64,000 nt of DNA from Primula veris (Eukaryota > Streptophyta > Magnoliopsida > Ericales > Primulaceae): assembly GCA_963682055.1 (NCBI GenBank), contig OY821743.1, positions 35,388,702 to 35,452,701 on the forward strand, read 5' to 3'. Under the pieces are notes generated by a model. It had not been told where the DNA came from. It did no database searches and worked only from the letters and a program-made list of their open reading frames with translations. Below, piece after piece: positions 12,821-23,498 of this stretch. The translations under genes were made by a program, and so were the position numbers. Each line of letters starts with the position of its first letter. The stretch's first letter is position 1.

Positions 12821-15095
12821 ACAAAAATGAAGGCTGATTAAACATGTGTTTACGGGTTCTTAATCCAGCTTAAAAATATTTATGTATATCTACAACACAA
12901 TCAATAGGACAATCTTTAATTTTACTATATCCACGTCTTCAAAACCTTTATACTATAATGAAGAATCATCTCAGAACAAAACGGCTGTTCTCTACAAATA
13001 TATTTAGGACACAAATGCAAAATGTTGTCGCCATAATATAATCGGGGTCGGTTAATTATACACCTTTTGATCGTATATGTCCATCTGAGATATCTTTCCG
13101 GTAACTCTACTGATCACATCATCACAACTAAGAGCATTTTAGAGATAGGCTACAAGTTTTTATTCCTTTTCATACTTCCCCTTTTGTTGCATGCATGATA
13201 AAGAAAAGGATCAATAATAAATATCAAATTTAAAATGTGTATTCTACATGAAATAAAAATAATAGTAATAAAAGTATGGTACAACCGTACAATGGTGGTG
13301 GAAGATTAGGTAAAAAAATGCTCTTATTGTTCTCGACTCCCAGTGCACAGATACAATTGGAGCTCTTTTCACCAAACCACTTTAAATTGTTTCCTTTTTC
13401 TCTCATTAAATTTTGAACAAACTTTACCAACTAGCCCAATGTTGTCCTGTATCGTTGTAACTTAGTCTAATCCAATTTGTAAACGTACTTATATGCATTT
13501 ATTTCAGTATATATAGCCCAATAATGTGTATTATGTAAAAATGCATTTATTTCAATTTCAAGATCATAATCATTCATTCATTTAACCAAAATTTAATTTC
13601 TCAAAAGATCGGTATTGTCAATTGTGGTTGGAGACTTAAATCTAAGCTACACTGTACCAATGATGGGAAATGTGGATTGGGCCGATTTATAGATAAAATA
13701 TCAGTAAGTAATGCCCTAACATTTGTTACATTCCTCATATTTGTTGTCGTTTTTCCGTTGTTCTCAATTGTTTCTTTTTTTAGCACTACGTACTGCATAT
13801 TGTTATATTAATTTTAGACAAACCGTTCACAGAGAAATTAGGTTCGCCTCGTCGACTGGCTAATTCATGATTTTGTCTTCAAACGAACTTATACCGATCA
13901 TGAACAAGGATTCGGCACTAAACGAACCGAACATCAAAAGACCTTCTGCTCAGTACACAATAAAATGCCAATGAACTAACAAACAAAGTTGTGGAACAAT
14001 TAAAAAGCTCCATATATATATAATTTGAAAATTTATAGCTAGCTCCCTCGTCATTATAAACGGCGTCAATCCTGGTGATTACTTTTCTTTCTTTTTTGTC
14101 TTCTTTAATGCAGGGATCTCTACGTGGGTTGAATATATGTAAATACATAATTTTAAATACTAAGCCACACATGTCTATGGGACCTAATCTCACGATTAAC
14201 CAGGTGAGAAACTTATATTCTCTCGATTATATAAACTTTGATACACATGCATGTAAGAGTTAAAATAAAGGACACGTACGTAACTATTCGAGGTCTAAAT
14301 TATGTCAAATAATATTACACTCATGGATAACACTTTTTCTAGGCATTATTTGATGTACAAACTCCATTGGTAATTTTATGTACAAACCATTGATTAAAAG
14401 AACAATTGAAAGTTAATTTAGTGACACACATCTTATTATTTAATTTTCATATTGACAGTTATTATTAGATTGAAATGGTCAGATAAGTTCTTCCATAATC
14501 AAATGTACTTTTATTCCAGAAGTAAAGAATGTTCAGTCATGGTTAAGAATCATAAGATGCATGATGAGAAAATATTATTGGTTACATTAATCTCACCCCA
14601 AGAAATGCGTAAAGAATACATATATCTGGTAATATTAAACAGAATGATGGTGCTCCATAATTAAGGATCAAACATACAATTCATCATTTATTAATTTGGT
14701 CAAATCTTGCATTAATTATATAGAACCCAAATCTCATGGTGAGCATGATTCTTAAGCGTAATCCACACTCTTCGATTACTAAAACAATTTTACATTCTTC
14801 ATTGGCTTTGACCAAAACACAGAAGGTAAAAGAACAAACGATTCATTTTTTTAGGTTTTATATATTTATGAAATTGATTAAATAGTTGCATTGTTTTTTC
14901 TTTAAAAATAAATAGTCTCCACTATACTTATTGTTGTAGTCTTGTGTAGAAGTAGAAAAGTTTTCATTTCCCGAAGAATCTAGAGCGGATCAGGCGCTGA
15001 CCATAACTCTAGAAAATTAAAAACAAATGATTAAAATATTAAACCTTTCCACTCTCTTGTTCTTCCTATACATCATTCCATAAATAATTCATTAC

Positions 15096-15097
<2 letters not shown>

Positions 15098-15131
<34 letters not shown>
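15098..15131. repeat. (AT)n microsatellite
   Basis: An uninterrupted alternating AT tract of roughly 30 bases. Confidence 0.9.
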
Positions 15132-15133
<2 letters not shown>

Positions 15134-15261
15134 TGCAACAATTATTTTTAATAGAAAAATCACACACTATTTAATTTGAAATAAATGAAAAAACTAGTAT
15201 AAATTAATCAGTGAAATTAAAAAAAATTGTTTAAAACAGTTTTATGTCTACATACAATATA

Positions 15262-15565
15262 CTCCATCCGTCCCTTTTTAAGTGTCCACTATTCTTTATT
15301 AGTCTGTCCCAAAATAAGTGTAATTTGCTAATTAAAAAGTAACAAACTTACTATTTTACCCTTTAAATAATATTAAAATAAAAAAGAAAACATAAAAAAA
15401 ATATATAATAATTGTGACAGACTTACCATTCATTATATATTCTATCAGCATAAATGAATTTAATTATAATTTTAATAAGGCAATATAGCTAGTTTATATA
15501 TCAAATGTTTAACTCTTAAAAAGTCTCAATTTTCAATAATGACACTTAAAAAGAGACGGATGAAG
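15262..15565. mobile_element. Stowaway/mariner-like MITE with TA target duplication
   Basis: A 304-bp element. The left end is CTCCATCCGTCCCTTTTTAA and the right end is its near-perfect inverse (CTTCATCCGTCTCTTTTTAA when read on the minus strand). TA dinucleotides flank it at 15260-15261 and 15566-15567. It has no coding capacity. Confidence 0.8.
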
Positions 15566-15650
15566 TATTATAAAAGTCTATAAGAATGAAAAATAAGTTG
15601 TAAAAATTTAAAATTTAGACAAAAATTAGCAAGAAAACAGAAAAATAGAG

Positions 15651-15799
15651 GGAAGCAGCGTAGGTGACTCTGAGTCAGAGTGACTCAGAGTCCACAACCA
15701 TTGGATATTGCTACAGTACATTTCATATTTTAACTGTAGTAATATCTAATGGTTATGGATTCTGAGTCAGCTTGACTCAGAGTCACTTACGCTGCATCC
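15651..15799. mobile_element. Mutator-like foldback MITE with 9-bp flanking repeat
   Basis: A 149-bp element whose halves are imperfect inverted repeats of about 65 bp, beginning GGA-N-GCAGCGTA-R-GTGACTCTG. The flanks are nine bases, AAAATAGAG (15642-15650) and AAAAGAGAG (15800-15808), matching at eight of nine, as expected for a Mutator-type insertion. The arms carry two TGAGTCA and two TGACTCA heptamers (GCN4-like bZIP sites). Confidence 0.75.
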
Positions 15800-16145
15800 A
15801 AAAGAGAGAGAGAAGGGACAGAGATCCGGACTCGTTGGGAGTTGAGCAAATACAAAAATTAAGAGGAGAGAATTAGTTGTTGGTATAAAGTATAAACAAT
15901 ACTATATATAGTACAGTATAGTTAATAAGTTAATATAATTACTTGGAAATGTAAAAGGGGCAGATTGATAGCTGGATTGGGAGGGGATAAGAACAAGAGA
16001 AAAGAACAAACTAAAATAAAAGAATTTTTAGTGGCATTAAACAAGGTCACGTCTGCATCTCACGTGATCATTTGAAGAGAATATTTCCCAAGTTGACGCC
16101 GACTATTATGCTTATTTTAAACTCACTCTTTTATTTGTTTTATTA

Positions 16146-16381
16146 CCTCGTTCCGTTCTTAATTAATTGTTTGTTACGAAACTACGTGCAATTTTTACCT
16201 GTCAATAACTTATATTAAAATTGTCGGAATAAAAACTTTTAAAAGTTAATCATATAGTTCAAACATTAAATTATATAATTTAGTTTTCAAATTTTTCATT
16301 TCGACAATTTTGATACATGTTATAAACCGGTCAAAATTGCACGTAATTTCATAGAAGACAATTAATTGGGAACGGAGGAAG
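16146..16381. mobile_element. MITE, Stowaway-like ends, GTGCAATTTT family
   Basis: The ends are CCTCGTTCCGTTC and GGGAACGGAGGAAG, flanked by TA on both sides (16144-16145, 16382-16383). The arms carry AAACTACGTGCAATTTTTAC and its inverse CGGTCAAAATTGCACGTAAT. It belongs to the same family as 42423-42658 and 45985-46206. Confidence 0.8.
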
Positions 16382-16405
16382 TATCATACGTTTTGTTCTT
16401 GTAAC

Positions 16406-16708
16406 TAGGGCGGGGTTCGATCCGCTTCGATTCGGTTTTTGGTGAAACTGAAACCAAACAGATTTTTCGGTTCGCTTTTTTTCGGTTTCGCTCTTTTTAT
16501 TTTTTGGACAGAACCGGATAAGGTTTTTTCCGGTCCGGCTTCGGGGTTTTTTTGATTTTTCGGTTTTATTTTTGATTTTTCGGGCTTTTTCGGTCTTTTT
16601 CGGTCCGGTTTTATTGTAAACCGAAACCGACCCGAAAAAGTTTCGGTTTTTCGGTTTCGATCTTTTTCGGTTCGGTTCAGTTTTTTCAGGTTTTCTCCAC
16701 CAGCTCTA
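16406..16708. mobile_element. hAT-type non-autonomous element built of CGGTTT repeats
   Basis: A 303-bp element flanked by a perfect 8-bp direct repeat CTTGTAAC (16398-16405 and 16709-16716), the hAT target-duplication length. Its ends are TAGGGCGGGG and, inverted, TAGAGCTGGTGG. The inside is a degenerate array of TTCGGTTT/CCGGTCCGG words, much more GC-rich than its surroundings, and has no ORF. Confidence 0.85.
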
Positions 16709-16781
16709 CTTGTAACTCAGACTTACACCATGAATATTGTGGGTTGGTAACTCAAAATCGATTGATACCCAAATGGAATAC

Positions 16782-17688
16782 TGTTAGCATCTTTGTGCTA
16801 ACGTTCGTTTGGTTAGCGAATTGACACTTCAAAGGAACGTTTGTGGGCACCGTTGGCTAATGATTGGCGTGTAAGAGCGTCAAGAGTTACGGGTTTGATA
16901 TGGTTCAAACGACGGGCAGAATCAAGGAGAAACACCAAAGGCATTTGGCTGGTTTCGGGACGGTTTTGCAAAGCAATTTGGCAATGTTTGCCAAGGGATT
17001 TGACAACGGATTTTGGTGCGTTCGTTGGGCTGTTCAATAAGGAGACTTTTGAGTATAAGTGGCTAGAATTTGGTTGAGTGTTGGACAGCCAAAACAGTAG
17101 CAAAACACAGCAGCTGTTCAGAATGCGTTTTGGCGGGAACGGTTACTTTTGGGACAGCATTTCGTGGGCTGACTGTTGAGGGTTTTTAGGGACACTTGGT
17201 ACACCACTTTGACAGCATAATACACTCAAATAACTGTCATGGGCAGTTGTCAAGCATGGGGCTTGGCAGTTTCTTTAAAAACAGTTTGTAAACTGCCCAT
17301 GTATGTGTTATAAATACATGACAGAATAACATTTCGTTTATAGAGTTTATGATAGAGTGTTGGCTGAAGAAACACTTGTAAACATATGTAATCGGGTTCC
17401 TAATATTAACGGAATTATATTGGGTTGGCTGCGGCCGTAAATTGCGCGTGTGTGTTCATTTACGTTTGCTTGCGTTTACATATATTACTTGTCTTAAAAT
17501 ATGTCCAGATTAGAGCAGTTACGTTGCCTCGAAACGGACTGCAATTGAGTGACTAAACACGAGAGTTTGTGAGGCAAACACGAGTGTTGCGAGTTTGTTG
17601 GTTGGCTGATCGTTTGTGGCAGCGGCTAAGTTCATAAGCGAGCCATTACGTGACTGTTTTTGTTGAGCGAAAAAACAGTCCCGTGACA
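16782..17688 (+). mobile_element. Solo LTR of an LTR retrotransposon (907 bp)
   Basis: It begins TGTTAGCATC and ends CCCGTGACA (canonical TG..CA). A perfect 5-bp duplication, AATAC, flanks it at 16777-16781 and 17689-17693. A strong TATA box (TATAAATA) lies at 17309-17316, giving U3 of about 0.5 kb and the plus orientation. No primer-binding site or internal region follows, so this is a solo LTR left by recombination between two LTRs. The GC content is higher than the flanks. The ORFs at 16813-17103 (minus) and 16841-17077 (plus) lie inside it and are not genes. Confidence 0.85.
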
Positions 17689-17693
17689 AATAC

Positions 17694-18357
17694 CATTATG
17701 AACATTTGAGGAGAATTTAATTAGTCTGTTTAAGTATGGTAAAAGGTGATGCCAATTTATTAGATTAACCAAGAGTTGGAATTTAGTGTGTAATATTACA
17801 AAATTTACTTTATGAAACTTGTGTCAATGGTTCATTCGTTCATATCAACTTCTTATAAGAAGGCGAAGGGTCTTCTTCGGTTACGTGTAGCGGCGAGCGA
17901 ACATGGTTTGGAAATGAAAGATTATTTAAAAGAGTTATATATAATAAAATCGTCAAGCCTATCACAAAATTAAATCGTGAATAGAACAGTGAAAACAAAT
18001 ACACAGTTACAATGAATAGAACAGTGAAAACAAAATACACAATCTTGTAATGTAATTTCTTATAATCGTTTTGTTCGAGTATTGTACCTCTTCACTTATC
18101 AATACACGGTTCGTTTAATTTTTTTAAAAAATACACAATATTTATATGTAATGATAAAGACATGAAGTTACAGTGTTACACTCATATATAGGAAATTAAT
18201 ATAGACTGTCGCTGCAAGTTATGATTCATATTTGATACTATTATGTAACAAACCACTTGATAATATAGGAGTTTGGGTAAGTTATGCAACTTCGAAGAAC
18301 AAATGAATTTAATTGAAAGACTGCAAAGTAAGTCCCATATCACACACGGGATATATT
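17694..18357. other. Spacer between the two solo LTRs, nothing recognised
   Basis: AT-rich unique sequence. A duplicated phrase (GAATAGAACAGTGAAAACAAA) occurs twice near 17978 and 18012. No gene is evident. Confidence 0.4.
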
Positions 18358-19606
18358 TGATAGAAAAACAGTTTGCACAGCAGAAAAAACGTGTCCAGAT
18401 TCTTAGGTTTAATATGTACGTATATTATCAATTAAATCTTGTTTTACCGTATAACTTTAGATCATACCGAATAACAGAAGGGAACAGATGACGGTTGTGA
18501 TGGAACAGATTCGCCTTAACTCTTATAACTTATTCCTGAACTAACACATTGCTTCTTGAAAGATGATGGGCTCTTTCTCTCTCTAGGCAATCTCGAAATA
18601 TAGTTATGAAAAACTTCTTCTGGGAAGAAAAGGGGCGTGCTATATAAGGATAAAGTAGGGACTTGTAGACTGATTAGGATAGAGCTCCTTAAAAAGATTT
18701 CGTGCTATCATATCTCCTTAAAAACCGAGATATACACAATCCATTTAAATCGTGATTTATTCCACTAAAGACGACGACGGATCTCTCTACCATAATCCGA
18801 ATATCCAATTCGTTCCAATTGCCAAGTATGTTCATTATATCACCACGTAAAAATTAATCAGATATTCATTTATTAAATTAAATCACTGACTGATTTCTTA
18901 TTTAATAAACGTATTATCCCTAAGCATGTCCGCTTAACTTATTTGTCGTATCGGATTATAAATCCACATGCAGTGTTTACACGAATAAAACTTATAAGAT
19001 TCCTTAAGTGAGTATCATCAATCACTTATGGGACGTGAATTTCTTTTATTACTAATAAACACTGATACGAATAATGCTGTCATCCAACTTATTAATTTTA
19101 TTGACTCGTGACGAATCTCACCATGTATGAATCAAAATGACAAACACATCCATATATGTCTAAATAGAAATATATGAATTAAGAGCATAAACAATAACCA
19201 TAACCACGAGTTATAAAATTATTTTGTCTAGCCAGTCACCAAATGATTATTTTGTAACAGTGCTGTTTAAAACACACAAAGTGTACTAGTAAATAGAGTT
19301 GGAATTTATCCGTTCAATGTAGTAGTCAAAACAGACCTACTAAAACCACGTACTACAACTCTACTGATGGTGTGTCCATTTCCATCTAAAGTTGTAAACA
19401 TATAACTTATATTCTATTAGAACCGACAGTCTAATTTTCCGTGTGTAAGTTGTACTCTACACACTAGACCATCTATTAAATATGATAATAGACACTTATT
19501 TAGTCATTTAAGCAATTGCTCATATTATTCTCATTAAATAGATTAATTCAAAATATTGTCAAATATAAATTTAAAAACAAGCATGTATTTTAATATATTT
19601 ATAACA
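18358..19606 (-). mobile_element. Probable second solo LTR (1249 bp), minus orientation
   Basis: Read on the minus strand it starts TGTTATAAAT and ends TTCTATCA (TG..CA), flanked on the plus strand by ATATT at 18353-18357 and 19607-19611. A TATA-like TTATATAG lies near 18640, and the minus-strand text downstream resembles the U5 region of plant copia-type LTRs. The flanks are AT-rich, so a 5-bp match could be chance. Confidence 0.55.
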
Positions 19607-19611
19607 ATATT

Positions 19612-22600
19612 TACTACTATTTACAAATGGAAACTAAACGGTTATTGTAAATTCTACTCGCACACAACGAATATTTGGACACGAGAGGGAATATTGGTGT
19701 CTATACATGCAATTTTTTCCCTTTATTGACAAATTATTCTAACATAATTAGTTCTCCTATATTTTGGATTAAGTTTAATCCTCACATACTTATGCTAATT
19801 AGATTTAAATGTTTTGTTCTGATATTCTTTTTGGTTGAGTACACCAATGGGTCCAAGCAAGTTTAATTGGAAAATAAACAGAATGTTTTTTATTTTTGGG
19901 AAAAGTGGGCACTTTCTTGAAACTCTTTTGCAATCTACAAGCATGGCGCGAAACTAAGTGCAGATTATAAGGGGCACGACGCCCATAATTTCAAAATTAA
20001 TGAATTTTTTGAATTTTATCATGTTTTTATTCTAAGTTTGTTAAAATAATAAAATAGGACCGTGATGATGTATTTTTCACTTAACATTAATTTTTATACA
20101 AATTTGACACCCACCATTTATGGTTTCTGACTTTGCCCTCATACGATGCACTTTATCCAACTTTAGTCGCAAAAAGTTTATTTTAAACAATAGCAACTCC
20201 ATTCCCTTGTCGGAGCCCTATCTAGTTATTGTGTTAGGACTCGAAGCTTAGGAACGGATTATCATTAGTAGCATTTTGTAGTATTCAAGCGAGGTAATAA
20301 AATATATCCGCTAAAAGATTAACATAAAGATTAACGATCGAAGGATCCAATTAGAGACAAGTGTAAGAAAATTAAACCATGGAGGACAAAAAGTGTCAAA
20401 GATAAAATGTGATGGCCAAATATTTTTCTAGTTAAACTATTAGCACGAATAGTGTGGTATTTCAATATTGTTTGATGTAAAATAAAAAATAAATTTTTCC
20501 CTGTCTCGTTCTAAGTTGCTCAATCAACTAAACGGCAGCTTATCAACAAAGAGTAGATTTTAAAAGTTGCAACTAAACAAGCTTGTTCAGTTTAGTGTTT
20601 GGCGTGATTATTTCTTTAATATGTTTTTCAACTTTTGCTGTTGAAAAGAAAAGATCAATGTTGTCTTCTGTTGTGCATTATTTTTAAAGTTTAGTTAATT
20701 TTTATTTTTTAAGCAGATCAGGGTGAGTTAGGGTATATTTCCCCTATGTACATAATATTTAAATTCTATATATGTCGACCATATTCAATTGGAACTTGAG
20801 AGGTCTAGCTAGAGCTGAGTCGTGCCAGGGACTATTTTAAGTGGTAATGATTAAAAAAATATGCAATTTGATATGAAAGTTTGTACTTACCTTTGTTGGT
20901 AACCACTTATTATGTTTTTCTTGCAATTTATTACGTTCTCAGCTAAATTCTCCCTAGTTTTATATGTATGGCAATATTCATTTGTTCATAATACCGTTCA
21001 ATATGAGTGTGCATATGTTTTTGGTGTTTAAATTATTCTTGATAATTACGTGCAACATTTGTGCCTTTTGTTCCTAATGCCGTTCAGGTCGAATGATTTC
21101 ATCTTGTTCCGATCTTTTCCATTAAAAGTATTATGGGCGGCTACGTACGTTAACTTTATCTTTTTAATTAAAACAGTGTGTGATTAATTAATTACATTAA
21201 AGTAAATGTTAGTTTAAAATGTATTGATACTATTAATAGAACAAATAGAACAATAGGGGTAATTGATAAGTAATTAAAAAAAAAAGTTACTCTGCCAAAA
21301 GAAGATAAAACTATAGACTTGTTACTAAAGGTATATTTTTCGTTAATACAAAATTCCATTCCTACATAATGTAACAACAACGTAATGACAGGGCAGAAGT
21401 TAAGTCATAGTCATTATTTTTTTTAAATATATTTTAAAATGTATTATGAGTTGAAAATATTGATTTGTCACCCCTAATAGATAAAAATCTCTCTTAACGC
21501 CATTTTCTATATAAATATTAGAAAATATTCATTTTCTCCCCTTGATAACGCCACGATTTTTACGATTCTAGGGGAATGTTTTGTAGAATATTTGAACTGA
21601 ATAATTTACATTGATATTATGTATAAGCTTTACAAATGGTTAGATCCTCCAAAATATAAAAGTTGAAGTATATTCCACGTAAGCATAGTAAGACACCAAG
21701 AATAGGTGTATTGAACAGGGATATTTGGGCCTGCTATACATTCCATTTTCATGAAAAATAAAGTAGGAATATTCCACATCAAGAAAGCATGGAAAAATAA
21801 ATTAAAATTTGATAAGACTAAAAGGAGCAAAAGAATTTATTTAGGTCAATATAAATCGCAATCAGTCAGTCACGTATAGGAACTAACGTCGAAGAAAAAG
21901 ACTTAATTAATTCCTACTACAATATTCGAATTAACAGTTAACTCCAGATACTATATTTGAGGGTTTCCAACAATTCCCTGCAGAATTTGTAATAAATTCC
22001 TGCACCCTCCTATACTTCCATCTCTATCTGAATTTCTTTTTTTAATTAAATTATTTTTCCTAATAGACATTTCAAATCTCTTGGATAAACTTTTATAAAG
22101 TTACAAAGGACAAACCATTTTAGACTTGCAAAACAAGACGATTCCAGCAACCAGTTTGGGACTTTTGTTACTAGGGAAATTAAAAAAAAAAAAAGTGTAA
22201 ACATGTTGTTCACGTGTAAGATCGACCAACACTCAGTTCGTAACGGAGAAAACCAAGCAGATTACTACCCGAAACGTATAATTCATTCAATTTTAAAGAC
22301 TCAACATGATTAAAATATGACAAAACCTACTTAACTACACTACCCTGCTAGCAATCAGAGTGTTATTCGGGCCTTATATAAGTAAATACGGAAAATGAAG
22401 GGGGAGGGGAAACTTACTATCTATACAATCGTGTAGCCAAGAAAATTAGTTCAACGATAGTTTCCGAATTTCCTCCACTCCCGACATGGCCGGCCTGAAG
22501 AGCTCATTGATCATGGACATGCAGTATGGAAATTAATTTTTAGTAGGAAATAATTTTACATTATTTTTATTTACCTTCAAAAAAAAAAAAACACATGAAA

Positions 22601-23360
22601 ATAAAATAAAGTTAGGCAATGCTTAAATTATTTTATTTTACATTATTATATTGTTATAATTATCCTTTTCTTATTTTTATTCTAGGTTTTAGCTGAGTCT
22701 TCAGTAGGCAAGTTGTTTAATTAGTTTTAGTCGTTTTTTTAATTCTTGACTTGCTCTGGATATCTTGATATCTCGTAGTTTTATTCTTTTTGGTAATCAT
22801 ATCTTGTAGCTTTGTATTCGCTTGTTGTGTTTTTTATTTTGTGCCACAAGACCTTCCTTTTGTTTGTCGGTGGTAATATATGCTTATTCTACAAAAAAAT
22901 AATAATAGATAAATGCAAGTTTACATTTATCGTGAAAATTTAATTATTTGAATCTATATATTTGTATTCTCAAAAGTTTCCAAGTTTGTTCTTCTTAAAC
23001 TAACAATTTGTAGATACTTAAAAACTAGACTCTGCATTGATGGCTTCTTATATATAATCACTATACTAATTTTTTAATTTTTTACTATTATTGAAACTCT
23101 AAATGGTAGTAGTTTTTTGTTACATTTTTACTTATTTATTCCCTTGAAAATATCGGTCCTCCCTCCCCCCCCACCTTGTCTCTCCTTCTGAACCATCATA
23201 AATGCTATTTTCCCTTCCCCTTTTCACTAACTTTCCCTTCAAACCTTCATCCCAAGGAAAACTCTGTTTTCTCCCCTCTTTTCCAGCATTAATTTGCTGA
23301 CCATAGCCCTCTCTATCTATACCTTTCTTTTTCAAACCCTAGCTACACCTATATCCTATC
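19612..23360. other. Gene-free region upstream of KAN4
   Basis: AT-rich, with no recognisable gene. The stretch 22680-22905, ending in an A-rich run, may be a LINE tail (weak). From about 23140 the plus strand becomes CT-rich, continuing into the (CA)n tract and the 5' leader of the KAN4-like gene. Confidence 0.45.

Positions 23361-23362
<2 letters not shown>

Positions 23363-23394
<32 letters not shown>
23363..23394. repeat. (CA)n microsatellite upstream of KAN4-like gene
   Basis: About 16 AC dinucleotides, followed directly by TATATACACA, a possible TATA element, roughly 100 bp upstream of the ATG at 23499. Length variation here would sit in the proximal promoter or leader. Confidence 0.85.
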
Positions 23395-23396
<2 letters not shown>

Positions 23397-23498
23397 TATA
23401 CACATTTCCTTGGTGAAAAAAATCATTCACTACTCATTGCATAATCACACCACTTTTGCGGCTCTCCTTCATTCATTCCTTCAAGAAAATAAAAAGAA

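Larger units (their letters stand above)
8489..15250. other. Gene-free region downstream of tRNA-Ala
   Basis: No gene with supportable coding content was found. It contains a CACTA-like short element at 10201, a possible LINE tail at 12.6-12.8 kb and an (AT)n tract at 15.1 kb. The small ORFs at 10.7, 13.2, 13.6, 13.9, 14.1 and 14.5 kb are unrecognised and look like chance. Confidence 0.5.

Noticed and set aside
13918..14193. 91-codon minus-strand ORF
   Set aside because: No known motif and an overlapping open frame on the other strand; consistent with chance in AT-rich DNA.
16813..17103. 96-codon minus-strand ORF and overlapping 78-codon plus-strand ORF as genes
   Set aside because: Both lie entirely inside the solo LTR at 16782-17688, whose boundaries are fixed by TG..CA ends and the AATAC duplication.
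22680..22905. LINE 3' tail
   Set aside because: Only a T/G-rich stretch ending in an A-rich run; no coding remnant to support it.
8489..23360. CRISPR arrays, bacterial operons, phage or prophage signals
   Set aside because: The window is plant nuclear DNA with spliced genes; no regularly spaced short repeats with unique spacers occur. The regular array at 49.8-51.9 kb is a satellite without unique spacers.
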